A DNA stretch of 64,000 nt. Origin: Flammulina velutipes (taxonomy: Eukaryota; Basidiomycota; Agaricomycetes; Agaricales; Physalacriaceae). This document shows positions 28,133-39,375 of the stretch, one piece after another. The first letter of the stretch is position 1. Each line of letters begins with the position of its first letter. The stretch spans positions 1,054,001-1,118,000 of the forward strand of contig CM022372.1 of assembly GCA_011800155.1 (NCBI GenBank), in the 5' to 3' direction. The notes beneath the pieces were generated by a model. It was not told the origin of the DNA. It was given only the letters and a program-made list of their open reading frames with translations, and searched no databases. A program made the position numbers and the translations under genes.

Positions 28133-28888
28133 AGAACTTGGGAAGTTCATCTCTTCGGCGATTTATTGGCACGAAATTTATGGAACGATGGTGACCAGGA
28201 GCTGTAGACTGAGACATTCCATATTCCACAAACGCAAGTATGACAACCAGTATCTGTTTTTCCGTGCACTATGTAAATTGGGTAAATCTAGGTCGATGTT
28301 ATTAGCATCGTTGCCGTGTTATATATCGTCTACTGGCCGGCCGAGAACATCGCAAGAATCCTTGATGTTCGTAAACACTGCCGCGATTTCGTCCTCAGCG
28401 TGCTGAGCAATGTTGGTGGTGACAGATCAAGGTGCCATTTCCGGGTTCGAAACCACTTGCTTTCCGACCATCATGTATCATCATCACCTATGTGCCACTC
28501 CCGTGGTCCACGAAAATCGGGAGATGTTCATCGAACCTACCGGAGACCACAATGACCAACACATGGCTCATGCGACCAGAGTAACTGAATAGCCTTACTC
28601 CTTCCATCCTCCTGCTCCCCGGGCCCAAAGGACGATGACTCTGGAATTCGGCAAGGGTTGTCTTATACATGCGATATCCTTTTAGTCTTAGTCTATCTGC
28701 CTAGCTCACTAAGCGCTCAATTCGACTGACAACAACCTGCGACGTTAGTAATGGATGACTCTCGAACTACAGTGGGTTGCTCTTTGATTCATAATATCAA
28801 TCCACGAAGCAAAGAATTTCTTTTCGAGATACGTATATATATATGGGTCGGTATTGGGAAACATTTCTCTATCCTCAACTTGTCTACA
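28133..28888. other. Intergenic region upstream of the nitrilase
   Basis: About 750 bp. ORFs on both strands at 28110-28670 show no family motif. The last 60 bp hold a TATA-like run before the nitrilase ATG. Confidence 0.5.
28834..28844 (+). promoter_or_regulatory. TATA-like element of the nitrilase gene
   Basis: TATATATATAT about 45-55 bp before the ATG at 28889. The position is plausible for a TATA box; there is no direct evidence. Confidence 0.4.
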
Positions 28889-30274
28889 ATGCCTATCACT
28901 TTGTCTCCTTCTAATTCCGACACCACCGTGTTCAAAGTCGCTGCTGTCCAGGCCGAGCCGTACGCTTCCGCATTCATTTCGCTGCTCCCCTACTCAATCC
29001 CAGTAGGGTCTGGCTTGACCTCCAAGGTAGCGTTGACAAGGTCATCAACATAACTCGAGAGGCCTCAGCGGCGGGCGCCAAAATCATCGGATTTCCCGAA
29101 GTGTTCATCCCAGGTATTCCATCAACGCTCTAAAAGTTATAAGGTACTTCATTAACATGTTCTCAGGATATCCTTGGACACCATGGGCTAATAACTTCGC
29201 CGAAACTGCTCCTATTTTGAAAGAATACCAGGCCAACGCCCTCCCTCTTCATTCTCCCGAGATGGACCGTATAAGGGATGCCGTCAGATTGGCGGGTGTC
29301 ACCATTGTCCTTGGATTCGCTGAACGTGACGGCGCCTCCCTCTATATGTCCCAAGTCACCATTCTTCCCGATGGCATCATTGCCAACCATCGTAAGAAGA
29401 TTAAGGCGAGTTTCGAGCAATCCTTGTGACCTGGTATCTAATTTCTTTATAGCCGACTCACTACGAGAAGACTATCTTCAGCGATGGGAGCGCTCAGTCT
29501 ATTTACAACGTCGTGCAAACACCTTACGGCCGACTGGGTTCCTTGTGTTGCTGGGAACACCTTCAAGTAAGAACTTTGTTACTAGTCATCGCTGTGCAAC
29601 CTTCATAGTCGTTATAGCCGTGGTTCAAGACCCATTTCTATTCCCAATACCCACAAATTTTCGTCGCAAGTTGGTTGCCCGCCTTCCCTGCTCGCCCAGG
29701 CGTGTTGCCATTTAACGCCAGTGCCGAGGCTGCAAGCCGGATGTCCCAGTTTGTCGCGATCGAAGGTGGCGCTTTTGGCTTGGTCTGCAGCCAAGTCGTC
29801 AGTGAAGCTGGTGCAGAGAAAATGAAGTTGACGGGTTTCCCGTGGTTTGTATTCCCCGGCGGAGGATTCTCTACAGTAGGTTTCTATAGGTCGATTCACA
29901 CATCTGTATGGACTCACCATCTTGACCTCCCAAGATCTATGGACCTGACGGTTCTGCATTGACGGAGCCTGTTGATCCTGGCAAAGAGGTGATCTTGTAC
30001 GCTGATATATCGCTCAGCAAGATTGACGAGGTGAAAAACATCGCGGATCCGATGGGTAATTAGTAAGTCATACTTGTGCCCGAACCCAATCTGTGTGGTT
30101 GACGAACTCCCTTTCAGCTCCCGTTTCGACCTGCTTCACACAGTCGCGCACGGCCAGAATTGGGTGCCTGTGTCGTACAACGTTGAGGTCAATCAAAGCG
30201 ATGCGACGGCCTTGAAGGAGGACAGCAACTTGAACATGAAGTCTAGTCACACTTACACGTCAGGTTCACTCTAA
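28889..30274 (+). CDS. Nitrilase (carbon-nitrogen hydrolase)
   Basis: Fungal nitrilase/cyanide hydratase family enzyme that hydrolyses nitriles to acids or amides in the cytosol. The first exon is [20 protein letters not shown]; a phase-2 intron joins QAEP to [13 protein letters not shown]. The catalytic triad is visible: Glu in [15 protein letters not shown], Lys in NHRKKIKPTHYEK, Cys in [11 protein letters not shown]. Later motifs are [49 protein letters not shown] and [14 protein letters not shown]. The end is [12 protein letters not shown]. All six or so introns are short with agreeing phases. The substrate (aliphatic or aromatic nitrile, or cyanide) cannot be assigned. It converges on the FOL3-type gene with only 48 bp between stops. 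Confidence 0.88.
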
Positions 30275-30322
30275 AGCAGAAAGTCACTACAAATCGCGTT
30301 CTATGGATCCAGCCCCAATTGA

Positions 30323-31735
30323 TTACATGTTTCCACCAATGAATCTATAGAAGTCTGCGACGAGGTATAAACTTCCTGCAACAACCACCAGATGATCTCC
30401 ATTTTCTTGCCTATCTTGCCCATCGATACCCTCAAACGACTTTGCAATTCCTTTGGTACCTGTGTCATCTACCACTGTGACTTCTGTTCCAGGTGCAAGA
30501 GCTTGTATGACATCCTTCACTGCCGCCGGATCCTCGCATTGTACCCATGGCATTCCATCGGGGGGAGAAAATCTTAATAAGATCGCGTCGATCTTGACGC
30601 CGTGAATAGTCTTGAGAGGGAAGAGGGGTGATAGTGTGTCTATGGGATTCTTGGGAGGTGAACGCGAGAGGGCGAGGATGAAAGTGAGCGATACATCTCG
30701 GGACGGAGGTAGCGTGGACAGAATATCGGTCAAATATGCCGCTAAGGTTTCGGAAGACGCAACGTTGTGAGCGCCGTCGACTAGGACAGGAATGCGGTCT
30801 CCGACAGAATGGAACGACAGGCGACCAGGCCAGGCTGACGAGGATACTCCCGAGGAGATTATCTCTGCTGTGAGCTTAGTGCGCATGTTCAGGCTCCTGG
30901 AAGCTGAGTGCGATATTAACGCTTCGAGAATTCCCAATGCAATCCCCAGATTATGAAGTTGGTGCTTCCCACGAAGTGATAGTTGTGTGAGTATGGGTTG
31001 AGCAAGGCCGCGGATCTGGCATTCCACAGCTAAGGGAGGAGGCTGGCTCCAAGGCGGCGTCAATGTAAATGCCTGTGATACGGGTCCATCCACGGATTCA
31101 TTCCAGCTCCTTCGTCTGACGTTGGGGGACGAAAGGAACTCTCCGCCCACCGCGTGCACGGCGCGTTCAACTGCCTCTCTGACTTCACCGTGCCTCTGAT
31201 ATCCTAGAATGAAGGGTTTGCCAGGACGCGCAATGCCCGCCTTCTCCATCGCTATCTCTCCGACGGTTGAGCCCAAGAAAGCCTGGTGATCCAAATCGAC
31301 AGCAGTCAAAGCAGAAACCATTATACAGTCGTCGGGGATGACATTCGTCGCGTCTAGCCTTCCGCCCATGCCCACTTCTATGACTGCGACATCCACCCTG
31401 GCCTGTTCGAACACCATGAGAGCCGTCAGAGTTAGGACCTCGAAGCTGCTGATGGAGAGATCATGTAGCCGAGACGTTGATTCCACTAGATTCCTTGCAG
31501 ATTCGTAGGTGGATGGATCGACGGTGACATTGTTGATCACAATGGAGTCATACACAGATAAGAGATGTGGACTGTTGAAGCGCCCAACGGAACTGACTTT
31601 TCCTAGGACGGAGGACACGAAGGCTGAGACGCTGCCCTTTCCATTGGTTCCGGCTATGTGCACGGTTGGCCTCGTGTAAGGAGGAAGATGCCCTGCCAGA
31701 GCACGTATGCGGTCCAGTGTTAGGTCTATTGACAT
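30323..31735 (-). CDS. FOL3: Dihydrofolate synthase (FOL3-type Mur ligase family)
   Basis: Cytosolic enzyme of the folylpolyglutamate/dihydrofolate synthase family, which adds glutamate to dihydropteroate with ATP. It is a single 470-residue open frame, notable for having no intron among intron-rich neighbours. The start MSIDLTLDRIRAL is as in Fol3. Motifs are the P-loop HIAGTNGKGSVSAF, RFNSPHLLSVYDSIVINN, VIEVGMGGRLDATN, LDHQAFLGSTVGEIAMEKAG and the C-terminal-domain VDGAHN. The short N-terminus and SPHL-type start favour dihydrofolate synthase over the longer mitochondrial-type folylpolyglutamate synthase (MET7), but the two are close. Confidence 0.85.
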   Translation of the reverse strand: MSIDLTLDRIRALAGHLPPYTRPTVHIAGTNGKGSVSAFVSSVLGKVSSVGRFNSPHLLSVYDSIVINNVTVDPSTYESARNLVESTSRLHDLSISSFEVLTLTALMVFEQARVDVAVIEVGMGGRLDATNVIPDDCIMVSALTAVDLDHQAFLGSTVGEIAMEKAGIARPGKPFILGYQRHGEVREAVERAVHAVGGEFLSSPNVRRRSWNESVDGPVSQAFTLTPPWSQPPPLAVECQIRGLAQPILTQLSLRGKHQLHNLGIALGILEALISHSASRSLNMRTKLTAEIISSGVSSSAWPGRLSFHSVGDRIPVLVDGAHNVASSETLAAYLTDILSTLPPSRDVSLTFILALSRSPPKNPIDTLSPLFPLKTIHGVKIDAILLRFSPPDGMPWVQCEDPAAVKDVIQALAPGTEVTVVDDTGTKGIAKSFEGIDGQDRQENGDHLVVVAGSLYLVADFYRFIGGNM

Positions 31736-31908
31736 TTTTTTGGCCTGGACTCAAGAAATAGGTGTAGGTGGTGACAATGCAGGGAAATACTTACCTGAAG
31801 AGGACGATGATGATGTGGCGCTGAAGAAAAGGGACTTGCGAATTTTCCAAAAGCGGGATATTTACGTCATTGGCAAATGCGCGTCATGACCGTCATGGCG
31901 AGGCTCCG

Positions 31909-31915
31909 TTATATA
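31909..31915 (+). promoter_or_regulatory. TATA-like element and nearby CRE-like site
   Basis: A TATATA-like run about 45 bp before the ATG at 31956. A TTACGTCA (CRE/ATF-like) octamer lies at about 31862-31869 in the same divergent promoter between the FOL3-type gene and the repeat protein. This is from sequence match only. Confidence 0.35.
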
Positions 31916-31955
31916 GCGGATCCATCGATGTCAACAGGTCATACATTCTCTCATT

Positions 31956-33423
31956 ATGGCCTCCACTAAATTCTCTATCGACGACAAGGCTTTGCCCCAA
32001 ACTCCTGCCAACGAATGGGCGGACGAGACCACCGCTGCGCTGAATACCGAGTCGCCGCTCGACAGCATCAGGCCTCCATTCGAGTCCGCAGACAGCACAC
32101 CGGGAATGCCAGGCGGATATGGAAAAGCTAAACCATCTGAACAACCGCCCATTTCCGAAACCGCTGCAAACGCTGCTGCCTCTGTTACTACTGCAGCAAC
32201 TGGTCTTCTTGCATCGGCGGCACAATACATACCCCAATCAGTCGCTTCGTATTTCCGTGCGTTCCCTTCTCTTTCCCTTGGCTTCATGCTAAAGCTTTTC
32301 AGCTGGCGCGCCAACAGTAGAGACATCTCTTCCATCTCAGGAGACGGACGGCCATCTAACGTCTAGTGACGGAGTTGGCTCTCTGCCTGGTGGGGCGGGT
32401 GAAACCAGCGTAGCCAAGCTCCCCGAAGAGCGGGCAGTCCAAGATTCCATCCCATTGTCTTCTGGCGGAGTCGGCGACTTGCCTGGTAGCGCACACGAGA
32501 GTGGTGTAGTCAAACTTCCTGAGGAACGTGCACTCGAAAAGGATACTGCCGCTACCACTGGCGGTGTCGGGAACTTGCTTGGTGGTCCAGGCGAGACTGA
32601 AGTCGCAAGACTGCCCGAAGAGCGTGCAGTGGAATCTTCTTTCTCGCATACTGGCACATCTGATCCCAGAACATCATTCCTCACCCCTGCCACCAACCCC
32701 TCCACTGTTCGCTCGGATACCGACTCTTCCTCCGAATTCAGCACCCGCGCCGCAGACGGCAGCGTGGCCGCAACACCTGCAAGGGAAATGTCCATCCCGT
32801 ACGGCACTACCACCGACAAATCACCTCTAAGCCAGTCTACGACAGTGGCTTTCCAGGACAGCATCAAGACGCCTCAAGCTTCCGAAGCGCAGCCACAAGT
32901 TCGCCATTCCCAATCTTCATTCGAGAAAAAGTCAGGACGCAAAGAGACCAACTTGGTGAGTGAACCTTTCTCTACCTTGCCGCCCCAGGCGAATACGGAG
33001 GGCCGTTTATACCCACTGAGTGGCAATCCCGCTGTTTATTCGAACTCCGTAGAACGCATTTTCCATGACATACGTCTTGTGCTAACCATATTGTAGGACA
33101 ATACACCCGCGCCACCTTTGCCTATCACTTCGTCCACAACAGCCGAAGTTGGCCACGGAGAATCCAAGTTCGTCGAAAGCGATTCCCCGAAGATGAATTC
33201 AGCTCAATACGTCCGCAGCTCAATTTCGCCAGCCGGCTCTCCGTCAAAGAGTAGCTTTTCGGCTTCGAGCAAGCACACCGACACCGTTAATGGCTCGAAC
33301 GGATCTCTTGGCAGGAAGACCAAATTCATGGACAAGGTCAAAGGAGAGGTGAAAGTGATATCTGGAAAACTTGGGCATAACGAGGCGAAGGTTGAGGAAG
33401 GCAAGAGGATGATGGGCAAGTAA
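31956..33423 (+). CDS. Repeat-containing hypothetical protein
   Basis: Unknown hydrophilic protein in three exons (introns 32257-32302 and 32956-33096). The N-terminus MASTKFSIDDKALPQTPANE is followed by an Ala/Thr-rich segment (AANAAASVTTAATGLLASAA). After the first intron come three imperfect repeats, each with G-V-G, a Leu-Pro/Leu-Gly-Gly core and [KR]LPEERA: SVAKLPEERAVQ, GVVKLPEERALE and EVARLPEERAVE. A Ser/Thr-rich stretch follows. The C-terminus is basic (KTKFMDKVKGEVKVISGKLG) and looks like the most conserved part. No enzyme motif, signal peptide or clear membrane segment was found. Function is not assigned. Confidence 0.75.
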
Positions 33424-34386
33424 ATTATGGACTTGGACTCGGACTAGCACTGCATGCAACAGCTTGTATTATACATTGTACAACGTGTCGAGTGGACGTT
33501 TCTTCAATTTGAAGAAGAGATGAGGCACGACAGGTCTTGACCGGAAGTTTCATGAAGGCAACCCGAGGGCCGCAACCTTGTAAGTGGCGACATTTCTACT
33601 CTTCAGGACAAGAAATGAATGAACTAAAAGAGGAAGAGAGTAGACACTAATAATTTTTCAATTGGCCAGTCAAGAGGCAGGGCCCGCCATGTCCAGTCTC
33701 TTTAATGAAAGGGGGCGCGCGTTCCAAAAAAGGAAACAATGGAATGCTACCGAGAGGAGGGCTGAACGAGGTCAGACTGTCAAGGTGAGGAGACCAGTTT
33801 AACGAGGAAATATGAAACAGTCCATTACCATACAACGGCAGTTGTACTGACGAAGCACACTGCACAGTGAGTGTCGGCTTGAGAAGAAACAGAGCATACT
33901 TGCGAGTCTGTACATAGTCCTCGGAGCGGACCAGATCCGGCCCGATCTACTTCGCGCAACCCGCCGTCACCACGCGCTACTACTGTTAGGCTTTCAACTG
34001 CGCCAGTTCTATTTCATCACGGATACCAATTCGCGTATGAATCGGAAAATTTTACCACCGGCCGGCACTGTGAACCAGTTTTACGGCGCTCTCCGTAGCA
34101 CTTAACATTCATTTACTCAAACAGCGACGCCACTAAACTTTTGGGCTACAGCGTTCCGCGATTAGAGAGTAAACGTGACGATAAGTGAAGTTCTGTGTCA
34201 ATTAACCTTACCACGTTGTGGGTCCAGCCATTTCGAACGCCGGCACAGCGTGTCTAGATATCTACACCCCTCTGACTATCACATTAGCATGCTTCTTCAA
34301 AGCCGTACCGTTTTATCCACCTAGAATGGGTGATTCTTGCTGTCTTCGTAACCGAAGCTTCTTGTGGATAGTTAAAAGCGAGCAGG
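33424..34386. other. Intergenic region before the small TIR element
   Basis: About 960 bp. No gene is recognised; ORFs are short and overlap on both strands. Confidence 0.5.
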
Positions 34387-34393
34387 ATAGATG
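34387..34393. repeat. Target site duplication, left copy (ATAGATG)
   Basis: Seven bases directly before the left TIR, identical to 36209-36215 directly after the right TIR. This supports transposition of the intact unit. Confidence 0.85.
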
Positions 34394-36208
34394 TTTGGCG
34401 GTAATACTGTTGCATAATTCAGCACTTTTTTCGAATTGTTTTACTCACTTTTTCAATTTCCTTTTCATTGATTGGTGATGTCTTCTCACTTTATCAATTC
34501 TATTTCAGTTTTAAGAATGGATTTTCACTCGAGGAGATTGAGCTGTTAGTTCTGAGAATATCAATTCACTTGGACGTTTGGATGATTCAGATTGTCAATA
34601 TATCTTCCGCCTGCGCCACTTCGGAGTTTGCCGGCCTGTCTCTAGCCTCTTACTCTCATGCCGCTCGCTGCTTCGCATGGCATTCCAGTTGTTCTTCTGA
34701 ATATTGTGTCAGCATGTATCCCGTTACCGGCATACAGTTGGACTTGAGGATATATCTGCCTTTCTCGATGTCTGTCACACTGTGAATACACAGAGCCTCC
34801 CATCTATCCTACGTCGCTTCCTACCTTGGTCGCACTGTTGGCCGTGCTCCGTATGTGCCCGTTATTATTTGTACGCAACGGATCACCTGGCGCGCAACGG
34901 TGGCAGCACCATGGTGGTGACTGGATATAATTACCTTTGGATTAAATGCATACCGCGCCTCCACAATTCCTGACCCGGGAGATAGGGTTACAGCATTGAA
35001 CATGATGATGATGGCTCACCGTCTGTCAGGCTGTTTCACTATTAGCCCGTTCCCTAGTATTGCTGGTTGAAGTCCGTCTCAGGTAATAATCATTGTTCGT
35101 GTTTGAGTCCAGGATATTCACGGACATTCCCTTCTATTATGTTCAGTCTATAGCTTGTCTGACCATGGTCGCCTCATGCAGTACCATTTCCTGCCCACGA
35201 TGCTGCCGCGGCGTTGAGTCAAGGATGGCGCATTAGAGAAATATGACAGGCATTGATTGGTTGAATCCTCTCTAGGTCCAGGTACGCTTAAGTTGCTCAC
35301 ACATAAAGAATAACATAGGTACTGACTGCCATAACTAGTATTTTAGCCATCCATGGTATTGTTGAGCCCGGCTCGACGCTCAGGGTGCCAGGATCAGCGG
35401 CTCGTCCTCTCCGAGTCGTTGTCATCCCTCTACAACTTCCGAGCTTGTGATCCTACACGATGATTTCTTCTGATTCCAGAAACTGTCTTATGTCGCAGGT
35501 GTGATTGTGTACATCGGTGACTCCCACCACGACAAATCGGCTTGGTAATTGGTACACTCTGTACCAATATTAGCATTATCCTGCCAGTGTATGTTCGAGA
35601 TGCAAGCATCATGCAACTCTCAGCCTGCACCCATCTCCGTGTATATCTCTGCGCCTTGCCCCTACCCCGATACCGCGGAGTATGCTATAGAACAAGGTCT
35701 TCCTCGAACAGTCTCGGAACAGGCACCTTTACTCTGTAGAAGGCAAAACTCTTCTACCAGATCACGGACTCATATTAAGCAGAGAAAGGCCGCGTGATTT
35801 GAGAGATCGGTGGATTAGATGGACGAGATACTGTGAGGCTACCATGGATAGGAAGAGATTCATCGAGGGCGGCCCGGATGTGGTATTTGCAACTTTGGCA
35901 CCTGGAGTCGTGAAGCAGCACTGGGACATGATTGCACGTGCCGCGGCGCCACACCGGATTTGTCAAGAGACCCGTCCTGAGAACCAATTCAGCTTATGTG
36001 AATATGAATTATTAGGAAGTACAACAATATTTACAAAAGTGGATGTAAAATTACCAGAGAGAAATGTAGAATCAATGAAGTGAAATCTGATTCAAGAAAG
36101 TGCCGCCACATTTGTTAAAGTGAAGTTGCAATTCAACAAAGTGAGTTATAATCATAAAAGATAACGAAAAAAGTGCCACATTGAATTATGCAACACTATA
36201 CCGCCCAT
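34394..36208. mobile_element. Non-autonomous TIR transposon related to the 11 kb element
   Basis: The left end TTTGGCGGTAATACTG...GCATAATTC (34394-34420) is inverted relative to the right end, whose reverse complement reads ATGGGCGGTATAGTG...GCATAATTC (36183-36208). A perfect 7-bp direct repeat ATAGATG flanks it (34387-34393 and 36209-36215). Sub-terminal CACTT motifs repeat at the left end and AAGTG motifs at the right end. The interior, about 1.8 kb in all, has only short ORFs and no transposase, so it probably depends on a transposase in trans. Ends and sub-terminal motifs match the 40358-51312 element. Confidence 0.85.
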
Positions 36209-36215
36209 ATAGATG
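36209..36215. repeat. Target site duplication, right copy (ATAGATG)
   Basis: Exact copy of 34387-34393 on the other side of the small TIR element. Confidence 0.85.
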
Positions 36216-36594
36216 AATAGGTTCGTAGCCAGCTTTCGTTCCATTCATATGTACCCTCACTGTGCGCGTCAAACCAAGGCTGGAGGTGCTCCCTCCTCTT
36301 TCATCAGATGTACTGAATGCAAATTCAATCACCGCAGGATTCCATCAGGATGAGGCGGAAATTTGGAGGCAGATAGCAGACTTGGAACTGTGGGGGTCCG
36401 AGCCTTCCGAAACTGCCCCAGCGTCGACGAAGTCTGAAAACGCGCGGTTTGGCGAATTCCAGGTTGGCCTTCAATTAAATCTTGTGCCCTGGTAACCCTC
36501 CAACCTCCTGGCTTAAAAGTGGCATATCGACGATGTTATTGTCTCCCGCGAAGTGCCTCCAAGTTCGAATTCACAAGAGCACACAATCTACAAC
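36216..36594. other. Intergenic region upstream of the BTB gene
   Basis: About 380 bp between the small element and the BTB start. A short ORF at 36262-36495 has no recognised motif. Confidence 0.4.
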
Positions 36595-37688
36595 ATGCCC
36601 AACGGGAGCAGTGGTAGCAGGTCTAAGCGCAATACTGTAACGTAATTTCTTCTTGAATACTTCGTGCTTCATTAATGTTTTTCAGGTATCTAACTCGTCT
36701 ATCTTTCGTCCAGATGCCGTCCTGATACCTGGCATGTCGTTGACGGACTGTGTCCTGGAATCCTCGGATCGTGTATTATTCCACGTACACCGCGCTGTCC
36801 TGAACACGGTCTCCTCTAATGGCTTCGACGCCATTCTTCAAGAGTTCGTCCAACCTCTGAAGGTCCCGGAAACATCATCCTTCCTGAACCTTATCCTACA
36901 TGCTATCTACAATCTCTCATATACAGCATCCAACACAAGCTTCGAGTTCCTGGTGTCTGCTGTCGATCGGATGAGCGTTTATGGCCTGGAGCCGAAACGC
37001 TTCTTAGAGCCACCCAAGGCCCTTTTCATTACACTGTATGCGCATGCGCCTCAGAAACCTATCGAACTCTACGCGTTCGCAGGACACCATGGCCTTCAAG
37101 CGCTAGCTCGAGTCACATCTGGCCATCTCCTTTCATTCGATCTTTTTCTTCTGACCCACAAGATGGTGGATCGGATGGGAGCACGGTATCTCCTCAGGCT
37201 GTTTGCCTTGCACCGAGGGAGGATCGAAACGCTGAAGGCCATTTTAATCGTGCCGCCCGACATCCATGCCAATTGTAGTGACGTATCAAAATGCGTGGAT
37301 AATGGTAATTTGCACAATACTTGGGCGCATGCTGCTGTGGCGTTGACGCAATATGCGAAACCTGGTCAGTCAAATACTTATATGTCGATTTGAGGCTTTT
37401 TGAGAACATCGTGCAGATCTTTCGCCGCAATTGCTAGCGTCCTCTATGTGGATGTATTCCAAGAGGCTCAAATGTGATCTTTGCAAGAAGCAATTCAGGT
37501 GCTCTGTTGATACAGCCGCGGCCAAATGGGCTTCTGTGAAGGTACGTATCCATAGCGTCTGTGTTTTGTTGGACGCGTGCTGATTAATTTTGAGGCCACC
37601 ATCTGACATCTGGATGTAGTTTGCTTCTTTCATCTCGCGCCTTCGTTACTGGACATTTAATTATATTATACCGGTACTACCTCGCTAA
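36595..37688 (+). CDS. BTB/POZ-domain protein, plus-strand copy
   Basis: Fungal BTB-type protein of a family greatly expanded in Agaricomycetes; BTB domains mediate protein-protein contacts, often with cullin ligases. The first exon MPNGSSGSRSKRNT joins by a 47-nt intron to VSNSSIFRPDAVLIPG. BTB-like features are DCVLESSDRVLFHVHRAVLN, SSNGFDAILQEF and the conserved helix LNLILHAIYNLSY. After a second domain, DRMGARYLLRLFALH, a Cys pair follows (LKCDLCKKQFRCSVD). The last exon (KFASFISRLRYWTFNYI) is an inference. It is paralogous, with the same exon plan, to the minus-strand gene that faces it tail to tail. Confidence 0.72.
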
Positions 37689-38714
37689 GACCTGCTTGAA
37701 CTCATTTCCACCGTTTGCACAACTCTTCCGACGACACCATAAATCACATGAATTGAACTTGAGAAGATAAGTCGCCGCTTTATATAGTAGCCTGTGAGAA
37801 ATGGTCAAACACGAGCTGTGGTCTGAATGAAGTACAAAGAGAAAGACCTTGGCTTGTGACCACCTAGTGGCAGCCTTTGACAGGTTCTTGTCAAAGTTTC
37901 CTTTGCATTTGTCACAGGGAATGTCCTCGTAGTTCGCATAGTTCTTCATAGAAGAAACTAATGAGGCTACTGACATATCTTTGACAATGGAGATTCAATT
38001 GGAGCCGGCTGCGCAGTAAAGCTTAGACTCACCAGGCGTTGCCCACAACGCAGTGGAGCTCGCAGCAAATCTCCACGTCTTGGAAGATGGAAACTTGCAT
38101 GAATCAGAGACGTGATACGCAGGCGGGGACTTCAAGATCTCCTTCATATCGTTGATCCTGGAAAGTTGGAGGAGCAGGAGCCGTTTGAGATAGTGCACGT
38201 TCATGCCGTCGGCTATCTGATCTGGGATGCTACCTGGATCGAGGGACAGAAGGAACTCTGATACGGGGATAGCGAGGTCTTCGATGTCGTGATTACCCGC
38301 AAATGTGAACACGTCCAAGGCGTGTTGTGGCGCGTATGACAACAGCAGGGAATGTAATGTAGAAGATTCTACAATGAGACGAGCAGGCACTAGGCCGAAA
38401 GCTCTCATACGCGACGCTGCCGAAAAGATAGTCTCGAGCGTAGGCTGCTCCTGCGTTGCTGTGGGAAACGCCATGTTGTAGACCACATGGAGGATAACAC
38501 ACAGCAACGTCGACTGCTCGCTAACGCGGAGAACAGCGTCCGTCGCGACGGTACTACCCAAGAGGCCCCCGAAGGCGTTACTGGAAGCATCATGCAGGAG
38601 CTCGCGGTGAACATAGAAGAGGAAGTCGTCCGCAGAGCATAGGATGAGGTCCGGTGGTCCGATGACACCGTCATGGAGGGCAGTAGCAGCAAAAGCTGTC
38701 GATATCGAGGGCAT
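37677..38714 (-). CDS. BTB/POZ-domain protein, minus-strand paralogue
   Basis: Paralogue of the gene at 36595-37688. It starts MPSISTAFAATALHDG. BTB-like part: PDLILCSADDFLFYVHRELL, SSNAFGGLLGS and LLCVILHVVYNMAFP. Then MRAFGLVPARLIVESS, FAGNHDIEDLAIPVSEFLLS and VHYLKRLLLLQLSRINDMKE; a Cys motif (IPCDKCKGNF) follows after an intron. The order matches the plus-strand paralogue domain by domain. The 3' end is uncertain: reading through the last possible intron ends at 37677, while splicing it ends at about 37780. The molecular role is unknown beyond the BTB fold. Confidence 0.7.
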
Positions 38715-39375
38715 TGTGTGATATATCTGTACGTCAAGCTGTAGCAGAATAGGAAATGAATAAGACGAGTACCTCGGACCAGATAGGAAGGGGGCGTTGA
38801 CCTGAGCAATGCGAGGGTAGCCTTTTATTTATGGCAGTACCAAGAGGAAACGTGGGCATAGAATCACTTACCAATCGTATGTATCCAGTAAGTGACGAGG
38901 AGGAGCATTGTCGAGAAGGGACAAATCGATAGCTTGAGCGAAACCAGCGAGAAATAAAATGGCGCACCCAGAGTAGAAGACCTTCGCATCCCGACAACTG
39001 TCAGAGAAGCTAGTCCTAATGAACGGGTCCACAAAGTTCAAAGCCCGAACCGCTTCCAAGGACATGTTGGTGGAGTTTCCATGTAAGAGACAACAGCAGT
39101 AGATCGGGCCCTGAAATTCCTCGAACTCATTTGCTACCAGCCCCATGATACAGATCGTAATAAATCTTGCAATGGCTGAAAAATAATTTCGTCGACGCCA
39201 GCCTATCAGTGGCATCACTGTCACTCGTGTGAGTTGCCTAGACATGCCTATAGGCAGTCTGTCTGGCTACACCTTTTCAACACCACGCCAGCTATTTGTG
39301 AGTAAGCGCCTTACAAGCTTCTTGACGTCAACTGTGACGCCCACATTGCGTTTACTCACTCGCCGCATTGCCTAA
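38715..39375. other. Intergenic region between BTB and epoxide hydrolase genes
   Basis: About 660 bp. A minus-strand ORF at 38868-39245 has a hydrophobic patch but no family match, so it is not called. A perfect CRE-like octamer TGACGTCA lies at about 39323-39330, 46 bp before the epoxide hydrolase ATG. Confidence 0.4.

Noticed and set aside
38868..39245. Minus-strand ORF with a hydrophobic patch upstream of the BTB gene
   Set aside because: No family match, no clear signal peptide or partner exons. Could be real but not supportable.
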